DNA from: Pseudoscleropodium purum | Lineage: Eukaryota; Streptophyta; Bryopsida; Hypnales; Brachytheciaceae | Assembly: GCA_963969395.1 (NCBI GenBank) | Contig: OZ017805.1 | Span: 6,634,001-6,698,000, forward strand | Reading direction: 5' to 3' | Length of the DNA: 64,000 nucleotides | In this document: positions 48,410-60,219 of the stretch, piece after piece | How the letters are laid out: each line of letters opens with the position of its first letter | Position numbering within the stretch: position 1 is the stretch's first letter | Position numbers and translations under genes: made by a program | The notes under the pieces: model-generated | Seen by the model: only the letters and a program-made list of their open reading frames with translations | The model's database searches: none | What the model was told of the DNA's origin: nothing

Positions 48410-48640
48410 CCCTCTGACCTAAGGTCGCCCCTTCAACGATATGGGGCAATACAATGCAACTTCTATCGACCCGATGTCGCCCTAGGGGCGACTGCGGGTC
48501 CATGATGACTTCATATAGGGCACATGCGGCTTAGGGGGCGACTTCGGGTCCAACGACAAGTGTAAATCAAGGAAGGGCGACCGTTGGTCTAGTAGGGGGC
48601 GAGTTTGGGTTCGAAGGAGGCGATTGTGGATCCCTACATT
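48410..48640. repeat. GC-rich subterminal repeats, dialect B
   Basis: Copies of GGGGCGACTGCGGGTCC and variants, upstream of hAT copy 2. The motif is shared with 42548-42790, 51545-51790, 52515-53000 and 58325-58615. Confidence 0.75.
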
Positions 48641-49570
48641 TCATACATCTACTAATGTAATGGGTTGTTATTTTTTTTTTAAACACATGTACAAATTCCA
48701 TTGATAAAGAAGAAGTACATGAGTACATCAAACCAAAAGAATAAGCCTCAGCGAAAATATTTTCATTTTCTACAACCATTCTAATTTTTTTCTTTTGCAC
48801 ACCTAAGTGATAAGAGAAGGAGGCAAGTAATGGCTTATTATTGAACTCTAGCATTATTAGAATAACTTACAATTTAATCAAATTCTAGAATCTAGAATTG
48901 TGTACACTTGCACTACTTTTGGAGTTTTGGCATTTCAAACAAATTAACTATTGTATACATGAAAGTAATAGGCCTTTGTTGAGCTTTAAAAAATTTGATT
49001 TACCTTAGTTACAAAGACAACTTTCTAAAATGTTGTATCAATTATTTTATAATGAGAATTGTTATAATTCAAATGTCAAATCTAAAAAATAAGATAGCCA
49101 TCTAAAAAAATTGAGATTGCAAGGCATTGCATGGACAACCCTATGAATCTATGGCTTCTGAAAATGCATTTCTAATGTCATATTTTTTTTTAAATAGTGT
49201 ATTTGAAACTCAATTTGAACACCCGCTTTTATACAATCACCATAAATGCTAGAAAATTGTATCTTTACAAATAACATTTAACCCTTTCAAATATGGAGGG
49301 CCTTGGCATGTTTTTAATAGAGTAATTGGATTTAGGGCATTTCAAATAATTTTATTCAAATATTAAAGGACTTCTAGGGATCCAAATTACTCATAATTTC
49401 ATATAATAAAATAATTAGAAATTCATAAACATAGTAATGATGTAATTCATAGGAAAACACATTTTTATTCACAAAAGATCAACATAGATTTGAAATAATT
49501 CTGGTAAAAGAAGGTCCAAAGTTCATACCAAATTTTTCATATATACACATGTAGAAAATAACATAGTCAT
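48641..49570. other. AT-rich stretch, no gene
   Basis: No coding signal; AT-rich DNA between hAT copy 2 and the domain-X gene X3. Confidence 0.55.
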
Positions 49571-49599
49571 ACAAAAATCTACCACCCTAATCGGGCAAC

Positions 49600-50215
49600 A
49601 TCCATGTAATGTTTGTAGACCTTGTCTATCGCATTCTTCATTCCTTATTCTCCTTCTCCTTCAAGTCTTTCTCCTTCAAGGCCTTCTCCTTCTAAAGAAT
49701 GTTTCTGCGAACAGTTGCAATGAACCACTTGTTCTTGATCAACCAAGTCTTGAATAATTTACTAAATGAAATGCATTGCTTCTTCCATTTAATGCTCTTC
49801 TCATATTCGTCTTCCAATCTCTTCAAAGAAGCAAACATTTTTTTCAATTTAGCTAATTATGATGGAGATGTCTGATGTTGCCCATCCACATACGCCGCAT
49901 CCAATTCCAAAGTCCTGGCAAAGGGGCCTTTGTCCTTTATGGAATGGAGGTGATTCAACCTAGATTGGGCTACCTCCAAACCTCTCCTTTCGTCATTGCC
50001 CCAATTTTCTTCCATCCTACACTTTTCCATTATTTTGTGTAGTTATTTCTTTCTAACTTGCTTTGGATTGGAACTTGATCCTCCATCTTGCCCTTTATTG
50101 AAATTTAGATAGAACTCTTCCAACTTGGCCATCTCTCTTTGCTAAATAGCTAAACGAGTGTGGCCCGCATCTATTAGTTCTTCTAAAGTGCGCATGTCGT
50201 CAAACTTAATATCTT
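49600..50215 (-). pseudogene. decayed coiled-coil C-terminus following X3
   Basis: In a frame shifted by one from X3, the segment DMRTLEELIDAGHTRLAI and then QREMAKLEEFYLNFNKGQ, KLKKMFASLKRLEDEYEKS and KEKALKEKDLKEKE can be read with several stops. It looks like the coiled-coil C-terminal part of the same protein, comparable to the coiled coil in X2. A short intron rather than a frameshift at about 50210 cannot be excluded. Confidence 0.45.
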
Positions 50216-51199
50216 TTATGGTCCTATCCAATAAAATTTGACACTCCATTTTTTTCCTTCAATTTGAGCAAGAAGATCCTTCAACTGTGCCGTGAAAGAT
50301 TTTTTCATTGATTTTTTGGTACACTCAATGTATACAAATTCATCTGGTTCTCTTCGGTTGTGTACCTTTGGTATCCAGTCATCATCGTCATCCTCACAAG
50401 GCATTAACATTAAAAGTGGCGTGGGCTCTCGTTCAATCTCAGTATCCAAATCATCCTCAACCATTTCTCTCAAGCGTGCCAACATATGTTGCACCACTTC
50501 ATTTGTTTTGGGATGAGAGACATGCATTGGTTCCATCGATGCAAAAGGTTCCACATCCATTGCTACATCCCCTTCCACATTCCCTCCTTCAAATACTGCC
50601 AATGCTGTATTTTTGTCCACTGGTGTTTCTTCCATTGGGGATACGAGATTTGAAGTATCTTCTTCCATCAACTCGTCTGAGCTTGACCAATTGTAGTCTT
50701 CATTTGCCACTCCTACAATGTGCTTCTTAGGCCCCAATCCATCTCGTGGATTATTTGAAAGGCCTGCCCTCGGAATGTCTTTGGTAGTTGGTATGAACAG
50801 CTTCTTTGATGCCTTCATGCTACGCCAATCCACCGTTTGTTCCAACTCCAATTCTACATTGACCATTTGGAAAATGCCCAATGAAACTTCACTATGTGGT
50901 ACTTTGTTTGTTTTGTACAATACTCGGTGCACTTCAATACATTGTTGTACAAATAGATCATTCCTGCAATAATGAAGATTTGCAAGGTTTTGATTCAAAG
51001 GAATCTTGTGGCAATAGTGAGGGAAAAGTTTGTCGATGTGGCACCATCCCACATATGTCTTGCACATCGACAAGGTCCAATCTCCTTCCACAATACGCCA
51101 TCCTTGAAATGCCTTGCTCATAGGGTCAAGTAGGACGAGTCGATTTCTGTCGTGGCGATCTCCTTTCTTCTTTGTCTTCTTCACGTTCGGCGCCATCAT
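50216..51199 (-). CDS. domain-X protein (copy X3), 327 aa, open
   Basis: Open from ATG 51199 (MMAPNVKKTKKKGD) to a stop at 50216. A lysine-rich start leads into domain X at ~25-135: MCKTYVGWCHIDKLFP, HYCRNDLF, CIEVHRVLY, LELEQTVDW. An acidic region with EDDDDDW follows (~270-280), then a basic helical end. It is the best-preserved copy of domain X here. Five Cys/His positions in the core suggest metal binding but do not match a finger that I know. The upstream GC-rich block (51545-51790) is dialect B. Coding sequence continues in decayed form beyond the stop, so the natural protein was probably longer. Confidence 0.55.
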   Translation of the reverse strand: MMAPNVKKTKKKGDRHDRNRLVLLDPMSKAFQGWRIVEGDWTLSMCKTYVGWCHIDKLFPHYCHKIPLNQNLANLHYCRNDLFVQQCIEVHRVLYKTNKVPHSEVSLGIFQMVNVELELEQTVDWRSMKASKKLFIPTTKDIPRAGLSNNPRDGLGPKKHIVGVANEDYNWSSSDELMEEDTSNLVSPMEETPVDKNTALAVFEGGNVEGDVAMDVEPFASMEPMHVSHPKTNEVVQHMLARLREMVEDDLDTEIEREPTPLLMLMPCEDDDDDWIPKVHNRREPDEFVYIECTKKSMKKSFTAQLKDLLAQIEGKKWSVKFYWIGP

Positions 51200-51544
51200 A
51201 GGAGATTATAATGGAAATGGACTACTCTAAAATCTAAGAAAGGCTACACTAGGCTAAGGGTGTATGTGCAACTCTTTATTAAGTAGCAATATATTCACAC
51301 ATGCCCTAAATTCAATAAGGGCAATTACAACAATATGCTCCCACTTGTGCATTCACAATATGCAAACAAGTGTATTTTACGAAAGAACTAAATGTCTACA
51401 GTGAATGTGGGTACATAAAAGGTGGTGCAAGGGTTCAAGACCAAAGTTCTAGCACATAAGCACACATCCAAACACTTCAAGGCAGATGGAAGATAGAACG
51501 CAGTGCTACAAGTGATGAAGATGAGATCCAAAGTTGGCTTTAAT

Positions 51545-51790
51545 ACCTAAGGTTGCCCTGGGCAAGTGCATATGGAGGCATGTGCGGGTAAGGGCGACCG
51601 CGGGTTGGAATAGGGCAACCATGGGTCAGAGCAAGGTGATCACGGGTTAGAAAGGGGCGATCGTGGGTCCTAGGATTTAAGAAGCTCATATGATATACCT
51701 TGAATTGGGGCACGTACGGGTAAGGCGACTACGGATCAGAAAAGAGCTTTTCAAATATGTCCCCCAAAAAATAAGAAGGCGACTGTGTGT
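51545..51790. repeat. GC-rich dialect-B block upstream of X3
   Basis: Degenerate copies of GGGCGACCGCGGGT and GGGCGATCGTGGGTCC, sparser than at 52.5 kb, about 350 bases upstream of the X3 start. Confidence 0.65.
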
Positions 51791-51799
51791 CATGGGAGA

Positions 51800-52514
51800 G
51801 TGGAAAAAGGCCTTTTTTGAATTTGCCACCATGTATATAGGAGGGAATCCATTTGAATTCAAAATTAGAGCTTTCCAATTCTCCCCCCAATATTATACAA
51901 TTAATCATAATTATTTTTTCATGCAACAAGTAAAGAGTTTATTTTCTTAAGAATAAAGAGAGGATATATTAAAAGGGGAGAAAATTATATTCAAGGTAGC
52001 CCCTTTTTAATTCACTAGAGTTTCAATTGAAACATCTTACTAGTCACCTCCAATTCTTCTTACGTATAACTTTTGAGGAAATTAAACTTTTCATTTGAAT
52101 ATGGCATGTTTTTTGATGTAGGGTTTTAGGTGGGATCTTTGAAGAGTTTACATTTATGGAATTATAGTAAGAGTATTCTTGGTAAAATACATTAACAGCT
52201 ACAAATATAATACAATAAGAAATTTAAGTATATAGGGGATTCATCCAAAAAAATATATATGAAACAAAAGTTCTTCCATTAGAATTAGTGTATAGGATAT
52301 AGAATATAGAATATAGGGTATAGGGTATAGGATGTAGGATTTAGGGTTTAGAAAGACCTTTAACAATTCACTATACTAAGTAATAATATATTGTTGATAT
52401 AATATTACCTAGGTGTTCACTGACATTGGAGATATAATGGAACATCACACTCCATAAATGTAAGATTCAATCCGAGTTCATGGAGATCTGACTTTACTAT
52501 CTCCCTTGCCTTTT
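51800..52514. other. AT-rich stretch with telomere-like scrap, no gene
   Basis: Contains a run of TATAGGGTATAGGATG and TTTAGGGTTTAG-type motifs near 52285-52350. No gene seen. Confidence 0.55.
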
Positions 52515-53000
52515 GGGGCGATTACGGGTCTGGGGCGACCACGAGTCTATAAGGGTGAACCAGGGTTTGGAGTGCCAAATTCTTGGATGCTTGGGGTGAC
52601 CGTGGGTCCAAAAGGGCGAACCAACCTTTTAAGGCCAAATTATTTGCTTTTTGAAGCGATCCAAGTCCACAAGGGCAAACCAGAGTTTGAGGTGCCAAAT
52701 TCTTGGACACTTGGGGCGACCGTGGGTCTAGGCAAGTGTAAGTCTGGGGTGATCACGGATCCACAAGGGCAAACCGGGGTTTGAGGTGCCAAATTCTTGG
52801 ACACTTGGGGCGACCGTAGGTTTGGACGAATGTAAGTGTGGGGCGACTGTGGGTCCAGAAGGGCAAAATAGCCTTTTGAGGCCAAATTATTTGCCTTGTA
52901 GGGCGACCGTAAGTCCAAAAGGGCAAATGAGGGTTTGCGTTGCCAAATTCTTGGACATTTAAGGCGACCGTGAGTTCAGAAGGGATCAACTTAGAAGTTC
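52515..53000. repeat. composite tandem array, two alternating unit types
   Basis: Two modules alternate. Type 1 contains GTGCCAAATTCTTGGACACTT (anchors at 52574, 52694, 52788, 52942). Type 2 contains CTTTTnAGGCCAAATTAT (anchors at 52633, 52880). Each is joined to GGGGCGACCGTGGGTC and AAGGGCAAAC. Anchor spacing is about 59, 61, 94, 92 and 62 bases. The array precedes the kinase-like pseudogene and is the richest dialect-B block. Confidence 0.85.
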
Positions 53001-53246
53001 ACTCATGAAATTAAGGGGATTCATACCCATGGTTGCTCCTAAGCCAATGCGACTTGACTTGCACACGCCCCAAGGCGACTGCGGGTACTTAAGAAGTTCC
53101 ACCTACCTGAGGTTGCCACTCTTGGCCTTGCGCATTGGCTTTCACCCACCTCGAAGTGGTTGAATGTGTGCTCGTGGGCCAAGGTGTGAATTTGTAGGGG
53201 GGCCATTTTGCCATTTTTTCGTTCGAAGTTTTGGATAGCAGCAACC

Positions 53247-54735
53247 ATGGCTACTCTGAGGAAGTCCATTTGGGATAGACATCTTGATGATCCCACAAGG
53301 TTCCAGGTGGAAATATCTACAAGTGCATCAATAAGGGGGCCCAATTCTTCCAAGCCAAAGAAGCCAAAGACAGCACACGACAAGGACCCAACCTACCCTC
53401 CACCTCGTTACACGAACTTTGCATATCAAGTGTGCTTGGAGTGGTATGAGGGCCAAACTACACAAATTTTGGAGAGCAAGTACTTGAGGCATAAAGGGCC
53501 AAGCATCAATGCGTTGAAGAGGGATTTGGAGGCCTTGATTACAAAGAAGTGCAGAGAGTCCTCCGATTATGGTGACATAGATGAAACAAACTTTGATCAA
53601 TTCCAGAAATGGATTGACAATTGTATTCAAGCATGTATATTCAACACCAAAAAGTTGATGGGAGAGTTGCACCCTATAGTGCTTGGATTTCTTGAAAGTG
53701 ATGAGTCAAAGGAATTCTATGAGTTGATGGAGTCGTGGCAAACAACAGCAAAAAGGCTTTCCAAGGCTGAATCAAGAAGATATGGGTGGCAAATTGACGC
53801 TTTGAAGGCTGCATTGTCTTAAGATGGTGGATTGTGGATCTTGTGGATCTACTCCACAATGAAGGTAGTTCCCCTCACTAGATATGACAATCAAGGTGGG
53901 TACAAAAAGGTGCGCAAGGTACGCTTTGAAGGGATGAATACAATCCTACCAAATGTATATTCTGCTCAAAAAGTGTCCGAGGCCAAGAACTTGTTTGCTG
54001 CGAGGGTGGAACGATCTACAAAGGCTTTGGTGTGTTCTTTAAATCACCCGACCATCATCAAATTTTTAGCTATCCACGATGATACAATGGAGGCATATGC
54101 GTTGGGGTGGATGGGGGTCATTTGCGTAAACTAATTGGACTCAGTGACAAGGTGGTGGCACATGCGGATTGGCAACAAATTAAGTTGGTCAAGGAACATC
54201 GAGACAACTAGAAAAAAGAAATTAGTCTTTGTCAAAGGCATAGGGCAAAGTTGGCATGGGCCCTAGTTTATATGATGAGTCTTGTGCACAATTCAAGGGT
54301 GCTACACAATGATTTTTCCCCCATGAATATTTTGCTCCATTATCTTGAATACTTAGACGAGGTCATCAACATCGAGATTTGTGATTGGAGAATTGCACAT
54401 CTTATTAAAGAAGGAGCTCTTTCGCATTACAATTATCAAATAGAGACAGAAAGGCATAACTTGATGTTGAAGACATGGTAGGTGGCTCTAGAGTTGTTCT
54501 ATCAATATGGGCCACCAAATTCATCAAAAGTCTTGAAAAGATTTGACCCCAATACCAATATACGGTCAAATTTGACTCATTTTCTATTGGAAAATTGTGC
54601 CAAGCAATGAAAATTCATAACATTGTTGAAGTAGATCAGGACATATTCCCCCATCAAGATGGTTTAAGGTTTTTTGCAATGAAGGTACATGAGCTTTATC
54701 ATCCAGAAGTTGATAAAAGAGCAACACGTGCCTAA
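53247..54735 (+). pseudogene. divergent protein-kinase-like protein (copy 2), one frameshift and stops
   Basis: ATG 53247 (MATLRKSIWDRH) opens 191 codons of a helical N-terminal domain with EWYEGQTT and SKYLRHK, matching copy 1 at 361-1851. A TAA at 53820 is followed in the same frame by the kinase-like N-lobe: GGYKKVRKVRFEG, then HPTIIKFLAIHDD. A one-base loss in a G run near 54113-54117 shifts the frame. The new frame holds LHNDFSPMNILLHY (catalytic loop with Asp and Asn kept) and CDWRIAHL, where DWR replaces DFG/DWG. A tail with several stops runs to about 54735. With the DFG glycine lost, this copy may be catalytically impaired even in its original form. Confidence 0.6.
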
Positions 54736-55125
54736 GTAGTGGACTTGCTCATGGATAAACCATGGTGCATGAAGACCCTCGAATTTGTTTTCCACGACTT
54801 TGTCTTGTAGTAGCATAGGATGTTACTACTTCTAGTAGGAATACAAATGTTGGCATAGTTGAATGCAAACCATTTTGATATATCCTTGTAATTATATAAA
54901 CATATTGTACTATGAAGTACAATTTTTTCAAAAGTAAAAAATAATGTGCATGACTCAATGTGGAATTGTAGATGGCTTAGTTGTATGCATTGAATGTCTA
55001 ATTTGAATCTTCTTGTACAAACATGGTATAATTTGTATCACTAGTGCTTTTTGTTACTAATAAATTCAATCTATTACCAATGAATTATTAGTTCGATGCA
55101 AAATAAAAGCTTAGAGATTGATCTA
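54736..55125. other. no gene recognised
   Basis: AT-rich sequence between the kinase-like pseudogene and element B. Confidence 0.5.
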
Positions 55126-56683
55126 TGTCGTATGCGCAATCTAAGCGTAAGTATCTTTACACACAAAAACGTAGTAAGATGACACAATTATTGTCCCAGG
55201 GAATTCCAGATGTTCTCCCAAACTTTAGTATCTAGATGATCTCTTTCTCCTCTTCCGACTACTCTCTTCTTCTCTTTTCCAATCCGAATCTAGTATCACC
55301 CGGTTTTTGGTTACATCTCTCAATACACTGGTTTTCAATTCCTTTGTTTTACCATCAGAGGGTTTGTTGTTGATCTTTTGAGGAGTAGGGACTTCACCAC
55401 TCTAGTTCTCACACTTACTAAACTGACAAAAACAAACAAACACCCAAGTAATCAAGGTGTTGCAACACGAAAAGAAGATTTGGATCCTCACAACGTTCTG
55501 GATGGCCAATCCGGAATGCAAGTCACTCAAGATTGTGTTCACTCCTCCTTACTACAACGACAGATCTCAAGTATCCGGAACTAAAAAGAGGGTAGTCTTT
55601 CTAGATGTGAGACAGATTCCAAGGTTGGCAAACCTGTCGGTGAATAGGGGTTTTCGTTGGCAGTTGCTAATCCCCACATGGAATTGTTTCCAATTTCGGA
55701 TCTGCACTCGTACTACTCTTCAATATAATTGGATTACCGTTCCGATAGTTCAAAGGCATCGCATGCAGCTCCTTCATCCCAAATCTAACACCAATACAAT
55801 AGTACTCCCTCAATCCAACCTAGTTACTCGAAATTTGATTCCTCCTCACTTGTCCTTCTCACATTTCAATCCTCCAACAAACAAACAAACACGATCCATA
55901 TACAGATGTTGGAGCCAGAATGTCCAACAGGTGGCTCAGATTATAGAAGGGAATGAAATACAATGGAATAATCGCTAGGATGGAATGAAAGGGCAACAAA
56001 CTTGCCCGCCTTTAAAAACCAAAACCAAAGTCAACGCCTAAAAAGCCAAAAAGGCACCCCGGAAATCAAGTTGACCATATAATGAACATCCCGGGATATC
56101 TGGAAAGTTCATAGTTCAACTGTGCCTAGAAATTCAGAATTCATAAAATCCGAAATTTGGACCCGCACTCAAGAAACCCTTTCGAGAACCTAAAAAATCC
56201 TAACTAAGTGGAGACAACCTACGAGCTACCTCCCCCAACGCGCCTTCTTCAAACTACTCCCACTTTGACTCCTTGGTGTCTTCCTAGAAGCCTTAATTGG
56301 AGTCATCCAAGTTACTACTCAGGTCTAAACCTTTTATCCTAGATCATTTTCTAGATTCTAGATTCTAAACATTTATGGATTCTGGATCCATTCCAAATTT
56401 GAAACATTTTTGGAATCTGGTTCCCACACATTTCCGAATATATTCCGGATCTAGTCCCAATATTGCTGAAAGTCATTGGAAATACTTATTGGACAACTAT
56501 CCGGGTTCCAGTTTTTGGTTACAACAGAAAGTGTGAATGTCCTCCTTAACCACTTTATCTCAATTAAGAAAACCTATGATTTTCTAATCCATACTTTTAG
56601 TAATTTGTCTATTTCTAATCGATAGAATCCAAAAAATATACTAAGAATGGATTTCTTACTTCAAATTCTATTTGAAATAACGA
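55126..56683 (-). mobile_element. gag-like element, copy B, internally deleted, 1.56 kb
   Basis: Read on the minus strand, it starts at GTTATTTCAAATAG near 56683 and ends at CATACGACA (55126 on the plus strand is TGTCGTATG). The structure is co-linear with 40027-41658 of copy A: leader, gag C-terminal tail, long 3' region with TTTTTAAAGGC and the CCATCAGAGGG motif, and terminal GTAAGTATCTTTA. The gag-like core is absent. No convincing target duplication is seen at the boundaries I chose. Confidence 0.7.
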
Positions 56684-56689
56684 AAATCT

Positions 56690-58320
56690 GTTTTTTTAGA
56701 TTCCAACAATCTAAATTGGTAGTATTTGTTATTCACTTATTTGAAGCGTGCCTTCATTTTTCACACACCGCATTTTTGTATTCTATATTTTTTTGGTCTA
56801 TCAGATCATATGATTCTAACACACAAACCATTTCCATATTCATGTTTAATTTTGGACCATGTTAAATTTTTAAACAATAAAAGGAAGGGTATAGATGTTA
56901 GGGTGGAATCCCCAAACTAATTTCAATTTTAAAAATGTGGATTACATTTTTAATTGAGTGAAGTTCATTGTGGTTATGCATGTTTAAGTGAAGGCACCTC
57001 ATAACTAAGTTAAAGAGAGAAGTTGAGACTCGGAATCTTGGAGGTGAAAAATAGTAATTAAATTGAAAGAAGTTGAGAATGATTAAAATTTGCTAATTGT
57101 TAAGAATTTAGTGATGGAATTGGAAGATGTCAATTTCAATAATGGTAATGTTGTAATGACAATCTACACCCTATAGATTTATTTTATGGAAACTATGAGT
57201 TCAACAAGGGATTTGAAAGAGTTAAATCAAGGATTATGTTGGAAAAAAGAATGAAATAATTTATTTTAGACTATCGAAGCCATAAAAACCCGCAAACTAG
57301 TCCCACAAAACTTTCAAATTGTTGATTGAAAATTCAAAAAGGAAGGATTTGAAGCACTCCACATATGTATAAGTATGGGCTAGAAAATGAATTATAGACA
57401 TTTATTTCATATTTTTCACTCACATTTTTGGGAGTTCACCACTCTACCCGATGAGCATTGAAAATTACATATCATGCAATATTTTTTTGACTCGTTAAGG
57501 ACCAAAAGGACCCACTATGTGTCTTTAAATTTTCAAAGGTGAATTACAATACAGTGAAAAAAATATAAATATTTTATAAACTAGGGACTTTTTGAATTAG
57601 AAGTTTGTATATTTCTTGCATTTTTCAATATTCGGATTTAAATGTTGGAAGTACTTAAATTTGAATTATGAAGTGCAATGTTTTAGAAAAAGAAAAAAAT
57701 CTACAATTTGTTAACAATGAAAGGGATTTTAGGGATTTCTAAAAATGCATTTTTTTTTTGAAATTTGTAGAGTGATTTTGCACAAACAAATTGATGCTAA
57801 ATCTTTCCAAAATTTTAACCCAATTTTTTAGGAATTCTCAAAATGTGAGAATCAATGTAATTTGATTAAGATAATAAAATAATTAGAATGATTCCAAAGA
57901 TTTGGAAGGTATTTTAAACAATAAGCTAAATTTGTTAATTGCTAAACTTCTCTCCATGATGGGTATATCAATTTCATAGATTTTGGCAAACTCCATTTAG
58001 CTCAATTTGGACTTTCTACCCATTTGTTGGAAAAAGTCTACAAATTATTCATTTTTATTTCCCTTCCAAAAAATGAAGAAGTATTAAACATGCCTTAGAT
58101 TACAATCTAATTTTTTTAGGATTATAAAAGAATTATTTATATTCTTAAATCTTTTTATACAAATTTTCTTTTATAGTAGTTGCATTTTTATCCTATAAAA
58201 TTCATCTTCCAAACTAGTTGTGGCCTATAAATTTGAAGGTGAATATTAGACAAATAATTCTACAAATACTAGATGTGTATTTAGTATATTTTGAAGTAGT
58301 CTTTAGCATGTGAAGACAAA
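56690..58320. other. AT-rich region without genes
   Basis: Long AT-rich stretch with poly-A/T runs. No coding, repeat-array or RNA-gene signal is seen. Confidence 0.6.
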
Positions 58321-58324
58321 CGCG

Positions 58325-58615
58325 GTAGGCCCGCAACCCGTGGTCGCCCTAGATATGTACTACCCTTGACCCGCGTTTTTAGGGTTCATAGTTTTAGGCC
58401 TAGATGTTTTTTTCCTTTGACCCACGGTTGCCCTTGGACCCGCGATTGCACTAAATGTGTATTCACCTCGACCCATAGTCGCCCTTGGACCAGTGATTGG
58501 TTTTGGACCCGTGGTTGCCCGCTTGCCCTAACACTTGCGGTCACCCCAGACCCACACTTGCCTTGTCTCATTGACCCACATTTGCCCTAGGGCAACCTCG
58601 AGTACTAATGCCAAT
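58325..58615. repeat. GC-rich dialect-B block upstream of X4
   Basis: Repeats of GACCCGCGnTTGCCCT, the complement of the dialect-B motif, about 350 bases before the X4 start codon. Confidence 0.75.
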
Positions 58616-58961
58616 CGCCTGGACTGCCAATCGCCACTTCCTACTCTACGCATTGTCTATCATCCACCTAGTGGCTCATTGCATGCATGTGAGTTGGGCT
58701 TGAGTTGTGAAGGGGATATTCTATCCTTTTGCACCTTATAGTTCTCTACGATGTAACTTAGACCTTAAACGACCAACACATTTCCAAACTTGATTGCCAT
58801 TGTAAATGTGTAAAATTGCATTTTTGTAAATGTGAAGTACAATTGATCTATAGTTTGATTTGGGTACAATAAAGGCCATTCCTTCTCGCATTTGACATAG
58901 ACACATAGTATATTAGTATCGGTAGTCTAATTTTCAGCACCCAAGCACTAGGTCCTAAACT

Positions 58962-59990
58962 ATGGAAAATGAGCTACCACCATTCCTCCTTCGTAGCCCT
59001 AAATCTCTTACTTTGAAGGAGAAAAAGGAGATTTGTGGCAAGGATCGACAACGAGCCGAGAAGAAGCACAAAAAGCATGTTGCAATCTTGATCCATCCCA
59101 AGATGAAGGCTTTTAAGGGTTGGAGAACTAAACTTGAACCTTGGAGTTATTTAACGATTAAGAAATATGTGGATTGGTGCCACATCTCCAAGTTATTTCC
59201 ATTGTACTGTTGTTGTAGACACGTGAATACCAACAAGGTAAATCTTGCATACTGCAAGAACATAGCCTTCATGTGCAAATGCTGTGAGGTATGGTTAACT
59301 TTGTATTTGGAGGACAGGATATATTACAACGATGATTTTTGTTTCTTTCTAGCCTAAATGGTATATATTGAAGTAATATTGAAGAAGGAGGTGGATTGGA
59401 CAATGTTGAAGGAGCTTTCTATTGGTATCCATCTAAAAAAAGCCAAATTAGTAGGGATAGAATTACCTCAAGATTCGAAGATGATGCTTCCACTTGGAAA
59501 GCCTGGAAAGTCAATGGTTCCCAATGAAAAAGTAGCATGGTTGGCTACTTCAAGTGATGATGAGCATACTCATGCATATGATGGGTATTTTTTTGTGAAC
59601 GAAGATGAAGATGTTTCCATGGAAGAAAAAGAGAAGGCATTAATGGGAGGAATTGATCAAGAGGGGAAATGTGTTGAGGACCCTATCATAATTGAAGAGG
59701 AAGAAGAAAGTGGTGGTGGAAGTGATTCAGAGGACGATGCACTAATCTTGCTTGCAAAAGTAAGAAGTGCAATGTTGACTTTGCAAGCCAAGAAAGAACA
59801 ATTGAAGAGTTTGAAGGAGAATGAGGCTAATTATAGCTTCGTGGATGATTTGAAGTTGAAGTTGAAGTCTGTAACTAAGGCCTTTGAAGAGAATGATAAA
59901 GACTTTGATGCCTTCAAGACCAACTGTGCTTTGTACTTGAAAAAATGTAGAGGCGGAAAGGCCTATGTAACAAGTGAATATATGGTATAG
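58962..59990 (+). pseudogene. domain-X protein (copy X4), one in-frame stop
   Basis: ATG 58962 (MENELPPFLLRSP) opens a single frame to 59990 with one TAA at 59355-59357. Domain X shows KKYVDWCHISKLFP, YCKNIAFMCKCCEVW and VILKKEVDW in the same order as X1-X3. A Lys-rich start, an acidic stretch (EEEEESGGGSDSEDD, ~59690-59745) and a coiled coil (QAKKEQLKSLKENE) follow. The acidic region and coiled coil match the layout of X3 plus its decayed tail, which helps define the full-length protein. Function unknown. Confidence 0.6.
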
Positions 59991-60087
59991 GAATCAAAAC
60001 TTGAAACCCTTCAATGTAGACGTTGGGCGGTAGAGTAGAAAAGGTGAGCCTTTAATCTTGAAATAAAAGAAGAAGAAAAAGAATATC

Positions 60088-60219
60088 ATGATGGTGCCGT
60101 ATAACATGCCTTACAAACCTTTTGGTTGTAGTCCCTACATATGGAGAAAAGGATGGAAAATTACAAACGCTTCGAGAGCTGGTGAAGTTCCATGGAAAAA
60201 AATATGTAATTATGGAAGA
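60088..60219 (+). pseudogene. gene fragment interrupted by element C
   Basis: A short open segment (MPYKPFGCSPYIW ... KKICNYGR) runs into the left end of element C. An open stretch of similar character resumes right of the element (CEVQTKVPCHSIV ... RVEIDEFWFCPDD, about 63378-63570). Both may belong to one unrecognised gene split by the insertion. The codon character is suggestive only. Confidence 0.3.

Larger units (their letters stand above)
42545..48640 (-). mobile_element. hAT element copy 2, dialect B, interrupted by element F
   Basis: A broken hAT transposase gene (48197 to about 43150, minus strand) lies between two GC-rich blocks of GGGCGACnnnGGGTC repeats at 42548-42790 and 48410-48640. 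The blocks are in opposite orientation relative to the gene, as expected for subterminal repeats at the two ends of one element. I could not define exact termini or a target duplication. Element F is nested inside at 44745-46398. Confidence 0.6.

Noticed and set aside
52506..52784. 92-aa ORF with repeated VPNSWTLG-like segments
   Set aside because: It is a translation of the composite tandem array; the repetition comes from the DNA satellite.
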